A stretch of DNA of 64,000 bases from Brenneria salicis ATCC 15712 = DSM 30166 (GCF_003315515.1 NZ_QNRY01000010.1:26328-90327); one strand, 5' to 3'; positions 28,497 through 38,875 are shown, counted from the first letter of the stretch. Notes: generated by a model not told the origin, from the letters alone. Program-made: numbers and translations.

Positions 28497-29837
28497 TTAT
28501 TTCACGTCTTCCGCACGCACATGGCGGGCAAACAAAATAATGATGCCGGACACAAAACACGGCAGCGCGCCGAACCAGAGCGCGGCCTGCTGCCAGTCGC
28601 CGCCACTGCTCAGCGTGCTGGTGGTGCCGATCCCCGCGAGGATCGCGCCCACCGGCCCCATTGCGCCAATCAACGCGCCGGCGGTAGCGCGGATTGCGGT
28701 GGGAAAGCTTTCGCTGATAAAAAACAACGCGGCGGCATAAGGCCCGATAAGGAAGAACAGACCGATGCTGTACAGCACGACGATGATGGCGAAGCTATCC
28801 GGGCTGTACAGCATGCCGGTAAACGCCACGCCGCCCAGCATCCAGCCCACGGCGATGGTATTGCGGCGGCCAAAGCGATCGCCAAGCCAACCGTGCACCA
28901 GATAACCGCAGTAGCCGACCAGATTCGACAGCACCAGGATCAGCAGCGAGTTACTGAAAGAGACATCGTGCGTGCGGGTAATCACCGTCGTTCCAAGCAC
29001 GCTGAAGATCTGAATGGCAAACCAGTTAATCAGGATAGCGCTACCCAGCACCAGCGTGGCGCGCAGCGACACACCGCGAAAAGCCGCGCCCAGACCGGCT
29101 TGCTGATGTTCTTCATAGTGAATATGGTAGTCCTGCGCCACCTGACGGGCATCCTCGACCTGACCGGACTGACGTAACTGGCGGATATACTGATGAACCT
29201 GAAACTGCGGCGTCTCTTTCAGCTTCAATGCCAGCACCGCGATCACCAATGACGGCAAGGCGGCGAAAATAAAGCTGCCCTGCCAGCCAATCAGCGGCAT
29301 CAGGATTGCGGTCAGCGCGGACGCCACCAGCGCGCCTACCGGCCAACCGCCCTGCACCAGACTGTAGATAAAGCCTTTACGCCTGTTCAGCCGCGGATCG
29401 TCGAGCGCGGCATAAAGCTCCGTCAGGTAGGTGGCATTGACCGTTTGCTCGGCATAACCCAGCCCCGCCACCGAGCGAATGGCCGTCAGCGCGCCTTTAC
29501 CCCATGCGCCGCCCACCGCCGTCAGCAAGGAACAAATCGCCGCGCCGCCCACGGTAATGACAATCCCCAGGCGGCGGCCAAGCCGGTCTACCAGCGGGCC
29601 GATCGCCAGCGCGATCACTGCGCCGCCGACGGCGACCCAGGTGGCTATCTCCGCCTGTTCAACTTCACTCCAGCCAAAATGATTGCCGATTTCAGGCAAC
29701 AGAGTGCCAAACAGAATGAAATCATAGACCGCGAATACCCAGGCAAAGAACGCGATCCAGGTGGCGAATTTTACATCCCTGATGGTCAGTTGCTGGGGTT
29801 GCCAGCCATTAATCGTAGATTTCTTATACAGGCTCAT
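28497..29837 (-). CDS. MFS transporter
   Basis: A 446-residue major facilitator permease with about 12 transmembrane segments. It carries the loop 2-3 motif GPLVDRLGRRLGI and its second-half counterpart GWLGDRFGRRNTI. A central cytoplasmic loop (about 205-250, KLKETPQFQVHQYIRQLRQSG) is seen. Overall character is that of the metabolite:H+ symporter/sugar porter-like groups. It lies second in the operon after the deacetylase-fold enzyme and is probably the uptake system for that enzyme's substrate. Confidence 0.9.
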   Translation of the reverse strand: MSLYKKSTINGWQPQQLTIRDVKFATWIAFFAWVFAVYDFILFGTLLPEIGNHFGWSEVEQAEIATWVAVGGAVIALAIGPLVDRLGRRLGIVITVGGAAICSLLTAVGGAWGKGALTAIRSVAGLGYAEQTVNATYLTELYAALDDPRLNRRKGFIYSLVQGGWPVGALVASALTAILMPLIGWQGSFIFAALPSLVIAVLALKLKETPQFQVHQYIRQLRQSGQVEDARQVAQDYHIHYEEHQQAGLGAAFRGVSLRATLVLGSAILINWFAIQIFSVLGTTVITRTHDVSFSNSLLILVLSNLVGYCGYLVHGWLGDRFGRRNTIAVGWMLGGVAFTGMLYSPDSFAIIVVLYSIGLFFLIGPYAAALFFISESFPTAIRATAGALIGAMGPVGAILAGIGTTSTLSSGGDWQQAALWFGALPCFVSGIIILFARHVRAEDVK

Positions 29838-29874
29838 TTTTCTATCACTCTTTATTTATTTTGGTGGAAGAAAA

Positions 29875-30756
29875 TTACAGGCCGCGTAGCTGGCGCTGGC
29901 GGAAATCATCGGCAATCTCATCAAAGGTCACGAAACGAATACCTTCGTGGCGCTGAATATGTTTAATCAGGCGCTCCAGCATCAACAGCACCTGCGGACG
30001 CCCGGATACATCCGGGTGGATAGTCATGGTGAAAACCGCGTAATCGTTCTCGCGATAGACCCAGTCGAACTGATCGCGCCACATCTCTTCCAGATGACGC
30101 GGATTCACAAACCCATGACTGTTAGGGGATTTTTTGATGAACATCATCGGCGGCAGATCGTCGAGATACCAGTTCGCCGGGATCTCGATAAGATCAGTCT
30201 CTTCACCGCGCATCAGCGGTTTCATCCAGCTATCGGGATGCTGGCTGTAGTCAATGCGTGTCCAGCTATCGCCGACACGCACATAATAAGGGTGGAAGTC
30301 GTTATGCATCAGGCTGTGGTCATACTTGATGCCTTTTTTCAGCAACAGTTCATTCGTCACATTGCTGAATTCCCACCACGGCGCCACATAACCGGTCGGA
30401 CGCTTTCCTGACAGATCGGTAACCAGATCGATGCAGCGATCCAGAATGGCTTCTTCCTGCGCGGGCGTCATGGCGATAGGATTTTCATGGCTGTAACCGT
30501 GCACGCCAATTTCATGTCCCGCGTCCGCAACGGCTTTCATCTGCTCAGGGAAGGTTTCGATAGAGTGACCGGGAATAAACCAGGTGGTGCGCAACTGATG
30601 ATCCGCGAACAACTTCAGCAGGCGCGGCGCCCCAACTTCACCGGCAAACAACCCGCGTGAGATATCGTCCGGGGAATCCTCACCGCCATAGGAGCCCAAC
30701 CACCCTGCGACCGCATCAACATCAACACCGAATGCACATAGGATCTCTTTCGCCAT
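29875..30756 (-). CDS. Polysaccharide deacetylase-fold hydrolase (PgdA/cyclic imide hydrolase type)
   Basis: A 293-residue protein of the NodB/polysaccharide deacetylase family, strongly resembling Helicobacter pylori PgdA (HP0310) in both length and sequence as I remember it. It begins [20 protein letters not shown] and has the metal Asp of [19 protein letters not shown] (metal His pair), [12 protein letters not shown] and [15 protein letters not shown]. The same subfamily includes a Pseudomonas cyclic imide hydrolase and the allantoinase PuuE. Beside an MFS transporter, SDRs and a GntR regulator, catabolic hydrolysis of a cyclic amide or imide is at least as likely as peptidoglycan deacetylation. 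First gene of the operon. Confidence 0.85.
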   Translation of the reverse strand: MAKEILCAFGVDVDAVAGWLGSYGGEDSPDDISRGLFAGEVGAPRLLKLFADHQLRTTWFIPGHSIETFPEQMKAVADAGHEIGVHGYSHENPIAMTPAQEEAILDRCIDLVTDLSGKRPTGYVAPWWEFSNVTNELLLKKGIKYDHSLMHNDFHPYYVRVGDSWTRIDYSQHPDSWMKPLMRGEETDLIEIPANWYLDDLPPMMFIKKSPNSHGFVNPRHLEEMWRDQFDWVYRENDYAVFTMTIHPDVSGRPQVLLMLERLIKHIQRHEGIRFVTFDEIADDFRQRQLRGL

Positions 30757-31246
30757 GTTATTTCTCCATTACTCGTAACAAGAAAAACAGATGGCAGCCG
30801 TTAGTGGATACAGACTGAAAGGCTGCCGTTTCGACACTGAGCGACAAACTGGCGGATATTCACTCCCTCCGGCTTACGGCATGACATAAAATGCAGTTGA
30901 CGTTTTCGCTCACGCCTTACCACCTAAAATGTATCTTTAAGAAAAAAATACATTTTAAAACTAGCAAGTAAAATGCCAAAACGTAGGCGGCGATCATTGT
31001 TTTTTGTTCTGGAAGTGCTGATAAAATCAAAACACACTGTTATAAAGAGGCTTTCAATCCGTGGATATAATGTGTAAAAGATCATTGCGCAGGGCAAATA
31101 ATAAATATGCGTAAAAATGAATATTTGATTTAATGATTCATTATTGTGCGAGCGCACCATAGAAATGCATGTTGTTTACCTGGCAGCAACGAGCAACTTA
31201 TATCCGGTGGTATGTAATAATGCCGCATTCACTCAGGTGAGGATCA
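30757..31246. promoter_or_regulatory. Divergent intergenic region with a 10-bp inverted repeat (candidate GntR operator)
   Basis: This 490-bp gap separates the deacetylase operon from gntR and must hold both promoters. A perfect inverted repeat TAAAATGTAT/ATACATTTTA lies at 30925-30934 and 30948-30957, its halves centred 23 bp apart, about 170 bp before the operon start. No gene was recognised here; a 78-codon minus-strand frame has no ribosome-binding site or family features. Confidence 0.4.
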
Positions 31247-32266
31247 ATGAGCCAAAGGATGCTTAACGAAAGCAAAGATGTAAAAACCGAAGCCCGCGGC
31301 GCGGCGCGCTACGAGATAATCCATCAGGCGCTCAGGAAAGCGATAACCGCACAAACCGTACCGGCTGGATTAGTCTTACTGGAAGGGCCGTTAGCCGAGT
31401 TGTTCGGCACCAGCCGGGTTCCTGTGCGGCGCGCGCTGGGCCTGTTGCATAAAGAAGGACTCATCGCCCGCTTTGAAGGACGCGGATTTATCGTCGCCGC
31501 CGAAGATGAGGACGTTGAACCGCAGCGCCTGGCGTTAAACCGCACCATCCTGGGGCTCGATCAAGATCAGGCTCTGGTTGATACCCGTAGCGTCGGCGAA
31601 AAGGTGTTGAGCGATCTGCAAGAAGCCCTGTCAACCTGCATGGTATTCGGTCATTACCAGCTTAATGAAGGTCAGGCGGCGGCGTTTTACAATGTCAGCC
31701 GCAATATTATTCGTGAGAGTCTGGTACGCTTGCGTGATCGGGGACTGGTTGAAAAAGAACCTTACTCGCAGTGGCGGGCCGGGCCGTTGACGGCCAGAGA
31801 GATCCGCGATCATTATCAGATCCGCGCCTGCCTTGAACCGGCTACGTTACGTAAAGCCGCGCCTTATCTTGCGCAACGCCAGATCATGGAAAATCTGGAA
31901 CGGCTGGAAAAACTGAAAAGAGGCAAAGTGACTGCCGAAGCGTTGGAGCGGGTTGAGGATGATTTACACCTTTTTTGCCTGGAACCGGCTGGCAACCGGA
32001 CGCTGGTCGAAATTCTGCGGCAAAGTCAGTCTCCGCTCATCGTGACCCGCATTTTCTATGAGACGCTGGCCATCGCGGTTGATACCGCCACCATCAACGA
32101 GCATCGGCTCATCTATGAAATGCTGCTGCAGGAAAGCTGGGAACTGGCGGCAATGAGTCTGCATGAACATCTTGAACGTGCGCAAATCAGGACACTGCAA
32201 AAACTCAAAGTCCTGTCCGTTCTCCCGGTTCCCCTCCTGCCGCCTTATCTGCACAGAATCAGCTAG
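31247..32266 (+). CDS. GntR-family regulator with two winged-helix segments
   Basis: A 339-residue transcription factor, longer than the usual 230-250 of FCD-type GntR proteins. An N-terminal GntR wHTH (about 22-85) reads YEIIHQALRKAITAQTVPAGLVLLEGPLAELFGTSRVPVRRALGLLHKEG. A second GntR-like wHTH follows (about 115-175: VLSDLQEALSTC ... AAFYNVSRNIIRESLVRLRDRGLVEKEP). An FCD-like helical effector domain begins near 180 (TAREIRDHYQIRACLEPATLR). Divergent from the deacetylase operon and probably its regulator. A GTGAGGA box precedes the ATG. Confidence 0.88.
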   Translation: MSQRMLNESKDVKTEARGAARYEIIHQALRKAITAQTVPAGLVLLEGPLAELFGTSRVPVRRALGLLHKEGLIARFEGRGFIVAAEDEDVEPQRLALNRTILGLDQDQALVDTRSVGEKVLSDLQEALSTCMVFGHYQLNEGQAAAFYNVSRNIIRESLVRLRDRGLVEKEPYSQWRAGPLTAREIRDHYQIRACLEPATLRKAAPYLAQRQIMENLERLEKLKRGKVTAEALERVEDDLHLFCLEPAGNRTLVEILRQSQSPLIVTRIFYETLAIAVDTATINEHRLIYEMLLQESWELAAMSLHEHLERAQIRTLQKLKVLSVLPVPLLPPYLHRIS

Positions 32267-32378
32267 CAGGGAGTTTTTTCCCGGAACGCCGGATCCACAC
32301 ACCAGGACAAAAGACCGCGATCCCGACCGGATTGATGTCAATGGCTGAAACCCGCCACCTTCCTGACGCGGATCGAGG

Positions 32379-32416
32379 CCGCGCCGGATCAGGCTATCCG
32401 GCGCGGTGTGATTTTT
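32379..32416 (+). terminator. Rho-independent terminator after gntR
   Basis: An 11-bp GC-rich stem (32379-32389 with 32396-32406, 6-base loop) is followed by TGTGATTTTT on the plus strand, ending in the deoD stop codon. It stops gntR transcription. On the minus strand it would sit just beyond deoD as a 3' protective hairpin without a T-run. Confidence 0.8.
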
Positions 32417-33134
32417 AGTCGTTATCGCCCAACAGAACCGACTCCAGCGCAATCTCGATCATGTCATTGAACGTGGTCTGACGCTCTTCGGCGGTGGTTT
32501 GTTGACCAGAGCGAATATGGTCGGACACCGTGCAGATGGCCAGCGCTTTAGCGCCGAACTCGGCAGCGACGCCGTAGATGCCGGCCGCTTCCATTTCCAC
32601 CCCGAGGATACCATATTTCTCCATTACATCAAACATTTGCGGATCAGGCGTATAGAACAGATCGGCGGAGAAAAGATTACCGACGCGAACGGCTACGCCC
32701 TGTGCTTTCGCCGCATCCACCGCATTACGCACCATGTCGAAATCCGCAATCGCCGCATAGTCATGATCATTAAAGCGCATACGATTCACTTTGGAATCCG
32801 TACAGGCGCCCATGCCGATCACCACGTCACGCAGTTTCACATCGCTGCGCACCGCGCCGCAGGAACCCACGCGAATGATTTTCCTGATGCCGAATTCGGT
32901 GATCAGTTCTTTGGCGTAGATCGAGCAGGAAGGAATGCCCATGCCGTGTCCCATCACCGATACTTTGCGGCCTTTATACGTTCCGGTGAAACCCAGCATG
33001 CCGCGAACATTGTTCACTTCACGGGCCTCTTGCAGAAAGGTTTCCGCAATATATCTGGCGCGCAGCGGATCGCCCGGCATCAGCACTACGTCAGCGAAGT
33101 CACCCATTTCAGCATTAATATGTGGCGTTGCCAT
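32415..33134 (-). CDS. deoD: Purine-nucleoside phosphorylase DeoD
   Basis: A hexameric enzyme splitting purine (deoxy)nucleosides with phosphate to base and (deoxy)ribose-1-phosphate. The 239-residue length equals E. coli DeoD, and the sequence follows it: [72 protein letters not shown] and ICTVSDHI. Last gene of deoCABD. Confidence 0.97.
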   Translation of the reverse strand: MATPHINAEMGDFADVVLMPGDPLRARYIAETFLQEAREVNNVRGMLGFTGTYKGRKVSVMGHGMGIPSCSIYAKELITEFGIRKIIRVGSCGAVRSDVKLRDVVIGMGACTDSKVNRMRFNDHDYAAIADFDMVRNAVDAAKAQGVAVRVGNLFSADLFYTPDPQMFDVMEKYGILGVEMEAAGIYGVAAEFGAKALAICTVSDHIRSGQQTTAEERQTTFNDMIEIALESVLLGDND

Positions 33135-33198
33135 GCTCTTATTCCTTATTCATCAACATAAAATAAATCCGTCACACCCAACTGATGCGCCGCGTGTC

Positions 33199-34422
33199 TT
33201 ACAGTATCGGTTTGCCATGATCCATCGGGGATAAGCCAAAATATTTCGCCGCCGTCTGACCGATGTCCGCAAACGTTTCACGATCTCCGTACCAACCCGG
33301 CTTTACCTTCGGCCCGTAAATCAATACCGGCACATGTTCCCGGGTATGTTCAGTGCCATGCCAGGTCGGATCGCAGCCGTGGTCGGCGGTCAGGATCAGC
33401 ATATCGTCCCCGGTCACGCGCGCGAGCATTTCCGGCAGACGGCGGTCAAACAATTCAAGCGCCGCGGCATAACCCGCGACATCACGACGGTGACCATATG
33501 CGGAGTCGAAATCAACGAAGTTGGTGAATACGATGGTGTTGTCTCCCGCCTTATCCATCTCTTTCAGGGTGGCGTCAAACAATGCATCGATACCGGTCGC
33601 TTTCACTTTTTGCGTAATACCGACCTGCGCATAAATATCAGCGATTTTCCCCACCGATACCACTTCGCCGCCCCGCTCATCGACCAGTTTTTTTAATAGG
33701 GTTGGCGCGGGCGGTTCAACCGCCAGATCGTGCCGGTTGCCGGTACGCTCGAAATGTCCGGGTTTATCGCCGATAAACGGACGCGCAATAACGCGCCCGA
33801 TGTTATAGCCGCCCTCAGTCAGCGCTGCGCGGGCGATTTCACACAGTTCATACAGTTTTTCCAAACCGAAAGTGTCTTCATGACAGGCAATCTGAAACAC
33901 GGAATCCGCCGAGGTGTAGAAAATCGGCTTCCCGGTTTTCATATGTTCTTCACCCAGCTTATCCAGAATGACCGTACCGGAAGCGTGACAGTTGCCCAGA
34001 TAGCCCGGTAAACCGGCGCGTTCGACCAGCAGATCCAACAGTTCCTGGGGGAAGCTGTTTTCTTCATCCCTGAAATAACCCCAGTCGAACAGTACCGGCA
34101 CCCCGGCGATTTCCCAGTGACCTGACGGCGTATCTTTCCCGGAGGAAATTTCGCTGGCAAACGCATAAGCGCCGATAATGTCGGCCTGCGCATCCAGTCC
34201 GGCGGGGAACGTTCCTGTTGAGGCTTGCGCCGCTTTCCCCAGCCCCAATCGACTCAGGTTAGGCAAATGCAACGGCCCTTTACGTCCCTGATCGGCTTTA
34301 CCTGCCGCACAAGCCTGTGCAATATGGCCCAGCGTATCCGAACCCGCATCGCCAAAACGTTCGGCATCAGCGCTGCAACCAATGCCAAACGAGTCGAGTA
34401 CCATAATATAGGCACGTTTCAT
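33199..34422 (-). CDS. deoB: Phosphopentomutase
   Basis: A Mn-dependent alkaline phosphatase-superfamily enzyme interconverting (deoxy)ribose 1- and 5-phosphates. The 407 residues match the usual length. Metal ligand regions are visible: [27 protein letters not shown] at the N-terminus, [14 protein letters not shown] in the middle, and [25 protein letters not shown] near the C-terminus. Third gene of the deo operon, 57 bp after deoA. Confidence 0.97.
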   Translation of the reverse strand: MKRAYIMVLDSFGIGCSADAERFGDAGSDTLGHIAQACAAGKADQGRKGPLHLPNLSRLGLGKAAQASTGTFPAGLDAQADIIGAYAFASEISSGKDTPSGHWEIAGVPVLFDWGYFRDEENSFPQELLDLLVERAGLPGYLGNCHASGTVILDKLGEEHMKTGKPIFYTSADSVFQIACHEDTFGLEKLYELCEIARAALTEGGYNIGRVIARPFIGDKPGHFERTGNRHDLAVEPPAPTLLKKLVDERGGEVVSVGKIADIYAQVGITQKVKATGIDALFDATLKEMDKAGDNTIVFTNFVDFDSAYGHRRDVAGYAAALELFDRRLPEMLARVTGDDMLILTADHGCDPTWHGTEHTREHVPVLIYGPKVKPGWYGDRETFADIGQTAAKYFGLSPMDHGKPIL

Positions 34423-34479
34423 TATTCATCTCCTGCGCTGTCAAGCGCTGCAAACCAAGCCTGATGGCATTGGAAAATA

Positions 34480-35808
34480 TCAATCCTCAGCACTGATTCG
34501 GCCATAGACCATCGGGGTGACTGCGGGCGCGACCTCGCCGAGCGTAATGGCGGCGCGAACCGCGGCGGCTGCGGCCTGCCATTGCGCTTCCGTATTCGCG
34601 TGGATCACCGCCAGCGGGCGTTGTCGATCCACCCGATCGCCCAGACAAACCACCTCATCCAGCCCCACGCTGTAATCAATCGAATCACTGGTCTGGCGGC
34701 GCCCTCCGCCCAATGCCACCACCGCCATGCCCAACGAACGGGTATCCATCGCCGTAACGATGCCGTCATGGTCGGCAAATACCGGTTTACTTAACATCGC
34801 AACCGGCAGATAACGCGCATAGCGCTCGACAAAATCCGTCGGGCCGCGTTGTGCGGCGACCATGCGTCCAAATACCTCCGCCGCGTCGCCATTATCCAAC
34901 ACGGTCTGTAAACGGGTACGGGCATCGACTGGCGACGCGGCCAATCCGCCAGCCAGCAGCATCTCTTCGCACAATGCCATCGTAACGGCATAGAGACGCG
35001 GATTGCGCTGCTCGCCGGTCAGGAAGCGTACCGCTTCACACACTTCCAACGCATTCCCCGCGCTGGAAGCCAGCACCTGATTCATATCGGTCAACAGCGC
35101 GCTGGTCCGGCAACCAGCATTATTGGCGACGCCGACGATAGCCTGAGCCAGTTGTTCGGATTGCGCGTAGGTCGGCATAAACGCGCCAGACCCCACTTTG
35201 ACATCCATGACCAGCGCATCCAGCCCTTCGGCCAGTTTTTTCGCCAGAATGGACGCGGTGATCAACGGGATAGAATCCACCGTGGCGGTAATATCGCGCG
35301 TGGCATAAAACCGTTTATCCGCGGGCGCCAATGAACGGGTCTGGCCGATAATCGCCACGCCGACTTGCTGGATGATTTGGCGAAACGCGCTGTCGTTGGG
35401 AAAAATATCCAGACCCGGTATCGATTCCAGTTTGTCGAGCGTGCCGCCGGTATGTCCCAGACCGCGGCCTGAAATCATCGGGACATAACCGCCGCAGGCG
35501 GCGACCATCGGCCCCAGCATCAGCGAAGTCACGTCCCCTACGCCGCCGGTTGAATGTTTATCCACCAGCGGGCCGTTGAGGTTCAGCCCTTTCCAGTCAA
35601 GCACCGTGCCGGAATCGCGCATCGCCAGCGTCAACGCCACCCGCTCCTCCATCGACATATCGTGGAAATAGATGGTCATGGCCAGCGCCGCGATTTGCCC
35701 TTCAGACACCGTGTTATCACGCACGCCATTAATGAAAAAGCGGATCTCTTCGGCATTCAGCGGATTGCCGTCGCGCTTCTTACGAATAATTTCCTGAATC
35801 AGAAACAA
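34480..35808 (-). CDS. deoA: Thymidine phosphorylase
   Basis: Converts thymidine and phosphate to thymine and deoxyribose-1-phosphate. It shows [43 protein letters not shown] and [15 protein letters not shown], all canonical. The start is taken as TTG at 35808 (reading [17 protein letters not shown], as in E. coli). An AGGAG box lies 8 bases upstream, whereas the in-frame GTG at 35817 touches the box. This gives 442 residues, close to the usual 440. Confidence 0.96.
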   Translation of the reverse strand: MFLIQEIIRKKRDGNPLNAEEIRFFINGVRDNTVSEGQIAALAMTIYFHDMSMEERVALTLAMRDSGTVLDWKGLNLNGPLVDKHSTGGVGDVTSLMLGPMVAACGGYVPMISGRGLGHTGGTLDKLESIPGLDIFPNDSAFRQIIQQVGVAIIGQTRSLAPADKRFYATRDITATVDSIPLITASILAKKLAEGLDALVMDVKVGSGAFMPTYAQSEQLAQAIVGVANNAGCRTSALLTDMNQVLASSAGNALEVCEAVRFLTGEQRNPRLYAVTMALCEEMLLAGGLAASPVDARTRLQTVLDNGDAAEVFGRMVAAQRGPTDFVERYARYLPVAMLSKPVFADHDGIVTAMDTRSLGMAVVALGGGRRQTSDSIDYSVGLDEVVCLGDRVDRQRPLAVIHANTEAQWQAAAAAVRAAITLGEVAPAVTPMVYGRISAED

Positions 35809-35882
35809 GGCTTGCACTCCTGCTTAGCGAAAAATGCATGGGCCACGCAATGAAAACCGTCCTACCGTGTACTGCCGCGTGA

Positions 35883-36662
35883 TTAATAGCCGCTCGCCTG
35901 TCCTGTTGTCTGATGGCCTAACACCGCCAGCAAATCGGCTAACAAACTGGAGGCTCCGAAGCGGAAACGCTGTGCATTGGCCCAATCCGGCCCCATGATG
36001 TCATCAGCCAATTGCAGATAAATGGCAGCGTCTTCGGCGTTGCGAACGCCGCCGGCCGCCTTGAACCCAACCTTATCGCCCACATCTTTGTCGCGGATCA
36101 CGTTCAGCATAATCGCCGCGCTTTGCGGGGTGGCGTTCACCGGCACCTTGCCGGTGGAGGTTTTAATGAAATCCGCGCCCGCCTCAATAGCGATTTCGCT
36201 GGCCTGACGGATCAAGGCTTCCTGCTTCAGTTCACCGGTTTCAATGATGACCTTCAGCAGCACATTGGCCGCCTGACATGCCGCTTTGCAGGCTTTAACC
36301 AGCGCGAAACCAGACTGCGCATCGCCCGCCATCAGCGCCCGATAGGGGAATACGACATCCACCTCGTTCGCTCCGTAAGCGATAGCCGCGTTGGTTTCCG
36401 CCACGGCAATATCGATATCATCGAAACCATGCGGGAAATTGGTCACGGTGGCAATACGGATATCCGGTGTGCCTTGCTCGCGCAGCACCTTGCGCGCCAG
36501 GGGAATAAAACGAGGATAGATGCAGATAGCGGCGGTCTTCCCTGCCGGACTGTTAGCCTGACGACACAGTGCGATCACCTTGTCATCCGTATCGTCATCA
36601 TTAAGGGTGGTTAAATCCATCAACCCCAGCGCACGCTGTGCCGAGGCAGTTAATGTGGTCAT
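35883..36662 (-). CDS. deoC: Deoxyribose-phosphate aldolase
   Basis: A class I aldolase cleaving 2-deoxyribose-5-phosphate to acetaldehyde and glyceraldehyde-3-phosphate. From the ATG at 36662 the product is 259 residues, the E. coli length. It contains [37 protein letters not shown], the Schiff-base lysine in DFIKTSTGK, and [15 protein letters not shown]. An upstream start at 36707 adds 15 unrelated residues. First gene of deoCABD, behind two CRP sites. Confidence 0.97.
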   Translation of the reverse strand: MTTLTASAQRALGLMDLTTLNDDDTDDKVIALCRQANSPAGKTAAICIYPRFIPLARKVLREQGTPDIRIATVTNFPHGFDDIDIAVAETNAAIAYGANEVDVVFPYRALMAGDAQSGFALVKACKAACQAANVLLKVIIETGELKQEALIRQASEIAIEAGADFIKTSTGKVPVNATPQSAAIMLNVIRDKDVGDKVGFKAAGGVRNAEDAAIYLQLADDIMGPDWANAQRFRFGASSLLADLLAVLGHQTTGQASGY

Positions 36663-36891
36663 ACAATACTCCAACTCGTCAGCCGGTTGAACGGCGGGAA
36701 ACATCAACGGATATGTTCAATATGAGTACGTTTGGCAAGCGGACTTGGTTCCTTGAAGATAGCGCTCAGGGGAAATCACCTGTCGCGGCCACCGACATCC
36801 CTCTCACCGCAAATAGCCTTTCTCTACACCTGATGGCGTTTACCCTGTCAGAAACACGCTGCGTATTTGACCACGCACCATCAGACCTTTT

Positions 36892-36907
36892 TGTGCTTAT
36901 ATTCACA
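36892..36907. promoter_or_regulatory. Proximal CRP site of the deo promoter
   Basis: TGTGC-TTATAT-TCACA matches the CRP consensus TGTGA-N6-TCACA at 9 of 10 core positions. Its centre (36899.5) lies exactly 52 bp from a second, perfect CRP site. This is the same spacing as the CRP-1/CRP-2 pair of E. coli deoP2, where CytR binds between them. Transcription would then start near 36858. A single DeoR-like half site (TGTCAGAA) lies at 36846-36853. Confidence 0.75.
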
Positions 36908-36943
36908 CTTAATGTAAAAACAGTGTAACGAAGTGGGATTATA

Positions 36944-36959
36944 TGTGATTTATCTCACA
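36944..36959. promoter_or_regulatory. Distal CRP site of the deo promoter
   Basis: TGTGA-TTTATC-TCACA is a perfect match to the CRP core. It is centred 52 bp upstream of the proximal CRP site, corresponding to CRP-2 near -93.5 in E. coli deoP2. The rest of the 509-bp deoC-yhbQ gap shows no gene. Confidence 0.85.
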
Positions 36960-37171
36960 AATAATGCGGTATTTCATCATTACTGCCTGCATTAATCATA
37001 GCGTTTTCTTTCGGTAAACTGCGGCAACAGGACGCAAAAATCGATAAATCAAGAGGAGAAAAAGTCGTGGGATAAGCACGATTTGCAGACAGATATGTCT
37101 TCAATACACAGGAAAAGGCCCGTAAAATTAAAGCTACGCCATTCGCCGCCTATCTGGTACTCGCGTCAATC

Positions 37172-37465
37172 ATGCGGAAAAAACTCACTGAACCCTGCTG
37201 GTATCTCTATATCCTGAGAACAGCGACAGGCATGCTCTACACGGGCATTACCACAGATGTGGCGCGACGCCTGGCCCAGCATCAGGCAGGAAAAGGGGCG
37301 AAGGCGTTACGGGGAAAAGGCGAACTGACGCTGGTCTTTCACTGTCAGGCGGGTAATCGCTCAAGCGCCTCAAAGCTTGAACATCAGGTAAAGCAGTTGA
37401 ATAAAAGCCAAAAAGAAAGGCTGGTGCAAGACCAGCCTTCGTCATTATCCGCACGCTTCCCTTAA
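37172..37465 (+). CDS. yhbQ: GIY-YIG family protein YhbQ
   Basis: A 97-residue GIY-YIG nuclease-like protein. The domain starts [39 protein letters not shown], giving the YIL...YTG core, the conserved Arg and the GKGA-K motif of the YhbQ/UPF0213 family. In E. coli this protein is linked to DNA damage handling. Converges with yhbS, overlapping it by 4 bp. Its own start has only a weak ribosome-binding site. Confidence 0.92.
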   Translation: MRKKLTEPCWYLYILRTATGMLYTGITTDVARRLAQHQAGKGAKALRGKGELTLVFHCQAGNRSSASKLEHQVKQLNKSQKERLVQDQPSSLSARFP

Positions 37466-37968
37466 AGAAAGCGTTTAAAGGGCTCAGCATACTCCACCAG
37501 TCTGCGCGGCCCCGCCAAAGGATTATCCGACAACGGATAAACCAGAAAAGCGCCTGCACTACCCTCCCAATGGCAATGAAGTTGCTGCTCAATGGCAGGT
37601 ACAAAACCAAAGCGGGAATAATAGGCGGGGTCGCCCAGCACGACAACGGCGGTGTAACCGAACTCGTTAAGGGCATCCAACCCTTCGTACACCAGTTTTT
37701 CGCCCAATCCTTGCCGGCGCAGGCTTTCTTCCACGGCCAGCGGAGCAAGCCCCACCCATTGCTGATCTTCCCCATCGATTAGCACCGGGCTGAATGCGGC
37801 GTACCCTACCACGCCCCCTTCATCATCCGTTGCGACAATACCCAACGTCAGTTGCCCATCTTCCCGCAGTTGATGAACCAGATCGGCCTCTGCGCCGGTT
37901 GGGAAAACACGACGCAAAAGGCTGTCGATTCCCGCCGCATCAACCGGTATTTCAACACGGACTAACAT
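37462..37968 (-). CDS. yhbS: GNAT acetyltransferase YhbS
   Basis: A 168-residue N-acetyltransferase of the GNAT fold. Motif A reads [27 protein letters not shown], followed by [18 protein letters not shown], the usual YhbS pattern. Targets are not firmly known. The start overlaps the end of ubiT by 7 bp, as in the E. coli yhbTS pair, so the two are co-expressed. Confidence 0.92.
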   Translation of the reverse strand: MLVRVEIPVDAAGIDSLLRRVFPTGAEADLVHQLREDGQLTLGIVATDDEGGVVGYAAFSPVLIDGEDQQWVGLAPLAVEESLRRQGLGEKLVYEGLDALNEFGYTAVVVLGDPAYYSRFGFVPAIEQQLHCHWEGSAGAFLVYPLSDNPLAGPRRLVEYAEPFKRFL

Positions 37969-38486
37969 GAAACGGATGCGTGATCGGCAGTCTGCACCAC
38001 GCCCTCTTGTAATCCCGCCTCAACAAAGTCAGCCAGTTGCATCAAAGCGATACGCAGCGCGGTCGGCATGGTTTCCAGTTCAATGGCATCCATCAGGTTT
38101 TTTACATACAGCCCAAGCTCGGTATCCCCTTCGATACGCAAACGGCGCTGAAAGAACAACGTGTCGGGATCTTCCTTACGCGCCGCAATCAGAATGAGAT
38201 CGTTGGCATCGGCGCTAAAACTGACGTCCGGCGTTTCCTGATGGCTGACCGCCAGACGGTTATCACGCAACGTCATAAACCATTGCAGACCAATATCGCG
38301 AACTTCAATTTTTAACCAGCGCCCTGCCAGAAATTCCAGTTCGCCGTCATCCAGCGCCTGACGAAACTGCCAGCGCAACACCTGCTCCAGAACCAGACGC
38401 TGTATAGCAAAAGGAGTGAACTTTAGCGGCTTACCCAACAAGCCTGGCCCTTGACGCACAATCCGCGCCCGTAGTTTTTCCAACAC
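37962..38486 (-). CDS. ubiT: UbiT, SCP2-type factor of oxygen-independent ubiquinone synthesis
   Basis: UbiT is a lipid-binding SCP2-domain protein that, with UbiU and UbiV, allows ubiquinone synthesis without oxygen. The start is taken as GTG at 38486 (reading fMet-LEKLRARIVRQGPGLLGKPL, matching E. coli), because an AGGAG box lies 7 bases upstream. The longer start at 38549 has no homology. The 174 residues include WQFRQALDDGELEFLAGRWL and FFQRRLRIEGDTELGLYVKNLMDAIE. Divergent from ubiUV. Confidence 0.94.
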   Translation of the reverse strand: MLEKLRARIVRQGPGLLGKPLKFTPFAIQRLVLEQVLRWQFRQALDDGELEFLAGRWLKIEVRDIGLQWFMTLRDNRLAVSHQETPDVSFSADANDLILIAARKEDPDTLFFQRRLRIEGDTELGLYVKNLMDAIELETMPTALRIALMQLADFVEAGLQEGVVQTADHASVSC

Positions 38487-38640
38487 TGGCGTACTCCTCT
38501 TAAAGCAAACCAACTTTTCCGATAATCTGGCAGCATTGTGCCACATCAAATAGAACCCGCAGCGGTCTATGTCAATAATTTAATCAGTTATCCACAGATC
38601 CTCTATCTATTTCAAGTTGTCCACATCATTAACGGATAAG

Positions 38641-38654
38641 CTGGTTTAAATCAA
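38641..38654. promoter_or_regulatory. Candidate FNR site between ubiT and ubiU
   Basis: CTGGT-TTAA-ATCAA matches the FNR consensus TTGAT-N4-ATCAA at 8 of 10 positions, with a perfect right half. It lies in the 389-bp divergent gap (38487-38875). ubiUV and ubiT are under anaerobic FNR control in E. coli, so an FNR site is expected here. Nothing else was recognised in the gap. Confidence 0.45.
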
Positions 38655-38875
38655 AGTATGTCAACATCAGGTTAATTAAGATCCTCTGTCGTTAAAAACA
38701 TTCATTGACTGATAAAAAAATCGCCGGGATCGGTGCGATTTTCAACGTCGTTTGCGACGGTCCGAAAGGTGACGGACAGGGCGGCCCGTCATAGAAAATA
38801 TCATCAGTCTGCAAACATCATTGATCGTTTTGGCTGGTTTTTCTCGCCGGAACTTCGATTAATGAAGGAAATGGT

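Noticed and set aside
30924..31160. Minus-strand 78-codon frame in the gntR-deacetylase gap
   Set aside because: AT-rich sequence with no ribosome-binding site, no family features, and it covers the likely promoter and inverted repeat.
36708..36928. Plus-strand frame of up to 96 codons before yhbQ
   Set aside because: It runs through the CRP sites and promoter of deoC and has no recognisable protein features.
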